A program made the position numbers and the translations under genes. Below, one piece after another: positions 59,001 through 64,000 of a stretch of DNA of 64,000 nucleotides (its first letter is position 1; each line of letters opens with the position of its first letter). Under the pieces are notes generated by a model that saw nothing but the letters and a program-made list of their open reading frames with translations, had not been told where the DNA came from and searched no databases. The DNA is from Panicum virgatum (Eukaryota; Streptophyta; Magnoliopsida; Poales; Poaceae). The stretch covers positions 61,100,951-61,164,950 of the forward strand of contig NC_053138.1 of NCBI RefSeq assembly GCF_016808335.1. The letters are read 5' to 3'.

Positions 59001-60030
59001 TACCCCGCTGATCCAAACGCGGGGGAGGAGTAGGTCGTTGTGGCTGTGGTGAAGTCCTTGAGCAAGGCATCATCATCTTAAGTATGTTTTATCATAGCTG
59101 AACTCCGTGAGAGTATGTAAATGCAATAAACTTTATGTTTCTGTTTAATATGACTTTCGTGAGCCCAAGTCTTATAAGTGAAGCTTGAAACCCACCTATA
59201 TTGAACTTGTAATATTAAGTGTGTAAAACTGCTCTTTGTGGATTCTTGGTGATGTATTCGATTGTAAACGGTATGTGCATATGTTGATTCTGGGCGTATG
59301 TTGGAGCACATACCGGGACTACCGGATTTGATATTATTTTGGATGAATGACGTGTCGGTTATTCGTGTCTCTAGATGTGGGATAGCACGTGGCTCGCTCT
59401 CCGGCAAGCACGTGTTAACTCTCATCTGGATGATAATGACCGGCGGTTCGTTTAAAATAGTATCAAATTGGGCGGTTCTCACAGATTCGGTCCTCCTTGG
59501 TTGCAACAGACAGGCGAGCACGCGCCGCACACGAGCTCGCCGCACCCTGAAACACGGCCACACCGGCAACCAACCTGATGCGCCTTCGTTCATGGAAAGT
59601 AGAGGCAAGAAAGAGGGAGAAGAAGGGGAAAGAAAGGAGGGAGGAAGAAGAAAGGGGGGGCTGGAGGAAGAAGAAGGGAGATGAGCCCCCCCAAAGGTCA
59701 AATCGTCGATCCGCCACTGGCTGGACCCAAACACAAGCACGAACTTGTGCACTAGCGAGCACCCTAACTACGGACTCGATCGATCCTACAGACCTAACAG
59801 ACTCGAACGCGAACGCCTCCTGCGCACACACGCGATATTTCCGGCACGGACCCGACACACACACACGCCACAGCCACACAATGGCGTGGTTTATTCCAAC
59901 ATAGTATGCTTACCCTATTCAGATCCCTAATGGCGTTCCGGAAGAGCATGAAGAAGGAATCAAGAAATGGTTGCTCGCTCTCATGGAAATCGGAGGCAAA
60001 TGAGGCTTGTAGTGTAGAGGTTGGTCCACC
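56010..60030 (+). pseudogene. Decayed shared-domain exon split by a solo LTR, unit 2
   Basis: Counterpart of 36885-40905, with halves at 56,010-56,167 and 59,902-60,030. Confidence 0.7.
56168..59901. mobile_element. Long solo LTR (3.7 kb), unit 2
   Basis: Counterpart of 37043-40776, same length, same TAGTA flanks, with only a handful of substitutions noticed (for example CACGGAGG for CACAGAGG at about 56,357). Confidence 0.75.
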
Positions 60031-60064
60031 CAGCCTAGGACATCTGGTACGGTTTATTTCTCCT

Positions 60065-60369
60065 CAACCATATTATCATGGTGGCCAAGCTGGAGATCGC
60101 GGAGCAAGCTGACGATGAGCGGAAAGATAAAGGCGTGCGGCGAGAAGACCTGCTACCCGAAGCTCGCCGCGCACGGCGGCCAGCTGTTCGCGTCGACGGG
60201 CGACACCATCTCTGTGTTCAGCGGTGCCGACCACGTACGCGCTGATGTCCACGCCGCCGTGCAGCAACGGCGGCGCGGCGCCATCGGCGGCAACCGCCTC
60301 TTCGCCCTGCACAGCACGGAGAACGTGTTCGACATCTGCTGGGAGACGCCGCGGCCGCCGATCATCTGA
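60065..60369 (+). pseudogene. BTB/POZ-WD40-like gene fragment, unit 2 end
   Basis: Counterpart of 40940-41244 with the same reading (CYPKLAAHGGQLFASTGDTI, RLFALHSTENVFDICWETP). Confidence 0.6.
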
Positions 60370-60908
60370 CTGCCAAACGATTAGTCTTTTCACCCTTGCA
60401 TTGCATCACTAGAAAGGGAATTACTAACACAGGTCTCGACAGAGAAAAAACACACACTGTAACTTGCTCGTCATATCAGTGGAGCACCGTCATTTTCGAC
60501 AAACACCTTCTCTTCTGCTCCCTATTCCTTCTGATGTTCATAATCACCCGGCAAAGATCGCTGCTGAGGTCAGGGTGCTGCCGATCCCCAACACTGCAAC
60601 ACATCAGCGGGCAATCATGGGTTGCGTTCTGTCGAGGTCATTGCGTGCGTTCCTGATCTTTCTATAGTGTAAAATTGTAAAGATATCAGCGCCAAAGAGC
60701 TTTTATGCACTGATTCGGAAGGCCTCATGAGGCCCTAATCATACTACATTATTAACCATGATCAACTTAACACTCAACATGTTTTCCTAAAAAAAAGGAA
60801 CAGAGAAATCGGCTCCCCAAACGCCATGGTTTTCATAAGTACAAATTTAAAAGCATGCACACATCTCACAACATTTCCAAAGCCTAAGTAGGAACTTGTA
60901 AAAGCACA

Positions 60909-61255
60909 TCTCTACCATTATTAAAAATTTAGTGTCTGCGTCAACACCATATGGCTCTGTCGGTAGAGCTAGGGGAGGTTTGTCTGCAAGGACGGCAACA
61001 GGGGCCCCCGTCCTAGTACAACAAACTGTGGAAAAAATTAGCCCCGTACCCAACCCTGTCGGGGTATTCGTGTGGCAGCAGAAGAAATTCCATAGACCGC
61101 AAAATCTTGATGAACATTGTAGTACATATGCACCATGCCTGTACATGATTCAATGAGAAAGTAAAAGATCCGTAATTCCAATTTTTATGAACTTAACTAC
61201 AAAAGCAACAGTGAAATAATTACATGCTTGTGTCAACGCACGGGCCTTTACCTAG
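60909..61255 (+). mobile_element. Short Helitron, older unit
   Basis: Same TCTCTACC start and CTAG end as at 22927, with a partly decayed 3' hairpin (GCTTGT / ACGGGC) and about 60 extra interior bases absent from units 1 and 2. Confidence 0.7.
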
Positions 61256-61386
61256 TATATGTGTAATGTAGTAGTAACCACGGACTTTCCAGCTTTATTT
61301 ACCTTCATGAAAATTTGCCTGGATATGGGGTATTTGTGTTCATTCCAGCTTCACTCGAAATTTACTTTTTTAAAAAAATTGAGCAC

Positions 61387-61410
61387 CACACACACACACA
61401 CACACACACA
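61387..61410. repeat. CA microsatellite, older unit
   Basis: An uninterrupted (CA)n run, shorter than in units 1 and 2. Confidence 0.75.
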
Positions 61411-62068
61411 TTATTTGTAGCTTTAAAATAATTTTCATTAAGGTAAATAAAGCCACAATTCTCTCGGAGCAATTTTTTTGACAAGTTTATCATCACTAGA
61501 TCACGCGTTCTTACTAGTGGTAGAGTCCACTGGGACACAAGTAGAAAATTCCAATCCATAAAAAGTGTCCGGATCCAAACAATCTCTATCATTATCAACT
61601 TTAGCTTAGTGATGATTAGATGCGGGTTTTCTAGCTTTTATGGAACATAGAGCTATGAATTATCCCCCCTTTTGTGTAATAAAGCAGACCATCACAACCA
61701 TTTTAATAAATTGAAACCAACACAACATTTTTTATAAAATTGAGCCACTACATATCTATCATGTATTAAAAGCTTTCTATTGCAATGCATCACCTGTTTT
61801 TGTTGAAACACACCACATCTCCTCCGCCCCCTCCCTCCCCCCCCCCCCCCCCGCGCGCAACAAACATAATAAGCTAATGAAACACCCTACTTGATCCTCA
61901 CCTCACACCATCAGTGACACCTCTATCGCCACGACATGTCCATCTACTTGTCAGGAGAAAATAAGATTCTAAAAAAATACAAGACTATTAATATATTTGT
62001 TGGGCTATTTATTAGGGTGGGTAAGGCCCACCGGCCCACCCTTTGGATCCGCCCCCGCCTGTTGCTCC

Positions 62069-62075
62069 TATATAT
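62069..62075 (+). promoter_or_regulatory. TATA box of type A gene copy 4
   Basis: TATATAT with the native upstream sequence (GGGCTATTTATTAGGGTGGG), uninterrupted by the LTR found in copies 2 and 3. Confidence 0.6.
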
Positions 62076-62349
62076 CTCGCCCAACCCTACCCTCACACCT
62101 ACCTCCTGCGCCGCCGCCACCATCCTCTCAACCCCTCCGCCCCACCTAAATCCGTGCTTCATCCATTGCCACTTCGGTGTCGCTGCCTGCATCACTTCTA
62201 TCCACCCCTTTTCCCCATCCCTCTTTTCGTTAGCACCTAATCCGAAGACTAGATCTGACGAATCTCCCACCCCATCCCCTGCAAGGTCAGGTATAAAGTC
62301 AATCCCGAACCCCTCGATATCATTACATTGCCAGTGATCTTCCAAGAAG

Positions 62350-63731
62350 ATGCCGATCGGTGCCCGTTTGAGGAGTATCATTGACCTTTATGGTGGTAAG
62401 TTTGTGTGTAGCTAATCTTTTTTTATTATCAATGCGACGATAATAGATTTGGAATATGGATCCATGTAAAATGTTTAGGGAGCAAAAACTATTTGCTCTG
62501 ATTCCCAAACACTCAAGGCCCTATTTGGAACAGGTAGTAGGCATAAGATTTATGCTATTTTTGTAAGATTGTAGTTTCTAAGAATTTTTCACCTAAATGG
62601 TCATCTTTGATTCATTAATAAAAAGGAAAGGAGTAGTTTTCTTAATACTCTGTAGCCCAATTCGAGAAAAAAAAAATAAAAAAGTGGTCATAGCACTTGG
62701 AAAGAATAAAAAAATGATGTAGGCTATGAAGAGATATTAAATACCCCGCCTGAACAAGTGTGAGGAACTAGGATTTGAACTCTGTTCCACTTGCTCTTCC
62801 CTGAAGACACTAGCCAATTTCACTATGGAAGCTTATCCACAATTGGAAAGAATACAGGTAGTAGAACCTGCTGCTCACACATCTTGCTTTGTGTTTCATG
62901 TGGTGACCATGGATCTTGATAGAAGTACTATTTGTATAGTAAACTTTGTCACCATGTGGTCATTTGCCATGCTTTGTGGATGGGTACACGAAGTTGCAAG
63001 TGAGACATGCAAAATTTAGAGATGGATTATAGCATGTTGGCACTTGTCCTTGCTTTGGAGTCTTTATATTGCCCATATCCTAGAGCATATACGGAGATAA
63101 AATTACTGAACTTTGCTCCCAGTAAGAAAATGAATTGAAATTCAAATGATGGGAAGCAGAAGTTTGCAAGTTTGATTTCTGATTCCCATGTATATCTACC
63201 AAAGTCCTTTCCTTCTTATTCCCATGCCTTCAGCTATAGAGTTCAAGAAGAATTGCATCTCGAAACATTTGTTTGTTTCTATCATATGTTTTTTTGATGT
63301 CGTGCATTAGCTAGATTGTTGAATATGATTATTTTATTTCATCTATCGTGTGTACTTTCTGATGTGTGCCTCTTTTGTATGTAGACCCCAGAACACTTCA
63401 GGCTTCCCCAGAGTCACCTAAAATGGAGGACACCGAATCATTCCAAAATCATTTAAATTCAGCTGAATCTCGCCTGCTAGAAGCTCCGAAGGAAGCCACC
63501 CCTAGAGAAATCTTTGAGGCCCTCAAAGAGATTCCTGGCTTGGCACGAGCTGATCTGCTGAGGGCCTATAGTCTACTTATCCGTAGCGATCGCCTCTTCA
63601 GAGCACTTATGGCACTTCCAATGGACATGAGGATGGAATGGCTGCTCATAGAAGTCTGGCCCATGAAGCTGATGTATTTTGCTGCACAAAACAATACCAG
63701 CAACATGCTTCATAACGTTAGTGTTGAATAA
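62350..63731 (+). CDS. Type A array gene, copy 4 (unknown function)
   Basis: Exons 62350-62395 and 63385-63731 join in phase 1 to 130 residues. The start MPIGARLRSIIDLYG is followed by DPRTLQASPESPKMEDTESF, then the shared domain (EIFEALKEIPGLARADLLRA, YSLLIRSDRLFRALMALPMD, MRMEWLLIEVW) and the full-length tail NNTSNMLHNVSVE as in copy 1. It has no solo LTR in the promoter and no SINE in the intron. It differs from copies 2/3 at several residues (NHLNS for NPLNS, ARADLL for ARDDLL, EVWPM for EVLPM), which gives a useful comparison for selection on the domain. Confidence 0.62.
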
Positions 63732-63889
63732 GGTTGGTTACTCTTAGGGGTTGAGGGTGTTTAAGGTTTTGTAATGTACTCATTTATTATGGTTTCTCTT
63801 GAACTATGTTGTTTGTTTGAATATCTGAAGCTAGCTGCTAGCAGAGTAGTAGTAAAACATATTTACTTAAATACACTTCTACATTTAGT

Positions 63890-64000
63890 TGGAGAAATCA
63901 CCACAAGCATCCTTGAAGTCGATTAGTTGAATCTCTCTACAGGTGCCCAAAGAGCCTCAAAGTGATAACTAGATTGGTTCATGTTGATCTGCTATGCGCC
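63890..64000 (+). pseudogene. Decayed shared-domain exon, cut by the window end
   Basis: Begins like 27,908 (GGAGAAATCACCACAAGCAT, GAATCTCTCTACAGGTGCCC, AAAGAGCCTCAAAGTGATAA) and runs off the window. Confidence 0.6.

Larger units (their letters stand above)
41456..60580. repeat. Tandem duplication unit 2 (19,125 bp)
   Basis: The second direct repeat. Gene sequences for type A and type B are identical to unit 1 at protein level. Relative to unit 1 it lacks the MITE at 34178 and one 18-bp repeat unit in the solo LTR, and retains about 0.5 kb near 47,806-48,304. Confidence 0.95.
60581..64000. repeat. Older, diverged partial array unit (runs off the window)
   Basis: Homologous to 22,593-28,000 and 41,456-46,900, but with frequent substitutions and indels beginning at 60,645. 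It lacks the solo LTR and keeps extra bases inside the Helitron (CTCTGTCGGTAGAGCTAG and CAAGGACGGCAACAGGGGCC). It contains type A copy 4. Confidence 0.9.

Overview
The window is nuclear DNA from a flowering plant, almost certainly a grass. Genes carry GT-AG introns and GC-rich first exons. One gene belongs to the DUF6598 family, which is known mainly from grasses. The non-coding sequence is full of Stowaway (TA target) and Tourist/Harbinger (TAA target) miniature elements, hAT elements with 8-bp target duplications, solo LTRs, a small Helitron and an Au-type SINE. No prokaryotic or organellar feature was seen.

Left part (1-15,000): ordinary single-copy genes, all on the + strand. The 3' half of the biotin-carrying alpha subunit of 3-methylcrotonyl-CoA carboxylase lies at 215-3568. 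A wrecked hAT element with a Harbinger MITE inside it follows, then five Stowaway-type MITEs. A complete Raf-like protein kinase gene (9193-12825) has a 1.1-kb solo LTR in its first intron. A DUF6598 gene (13768-14748) has a local reading-frame disturbance.

Right part (15,100-64,000): a nested tandem array built on one small gene family that I do not recognise. Members share a C-terminal domain of about 60 residues (EIFEAL..IP.LAR.DLL.AY..LIR.DR.F..LMALP..M..EW.L.E) joined through a phase-1 intron to one of two unrelated N-termini. Type A starts MPIGARLRSIIDLYG (16430, 26392, 45235, 62350). Type B has an 85-codon first exon reading RRIEIDWQEVF..ARSSPDREANVFF (34816, 53941; decayed first exons at 19783 and 47907). 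Many decayed copies of the shared exon lie between them.

Over this array a very recent direct duplication of about 19 kb has been laid: unit 1 is about 22,593-41,455, unit 2 about 41,456-60,580, followed by an older, more diverged partial unit to the window end. Diagnostic bases place the recombination junction within 41,456-41,519. Insertions shared by units 1 and 2 predate the duplication: a 2.1-kb solo LTR just upstream of the type A TATA box, a 3.7-kb solo LTR in a decayed exon, and nested hAT elements with the same transposase stop codon. A Stowaway MITE at 34178-34434 is present only in unit 1, and a roughly 0.5-kb deletion at about 28,915 affects only unit 1; both postdate it. The empty or filled sites in the paralogues give a readable insertion history.
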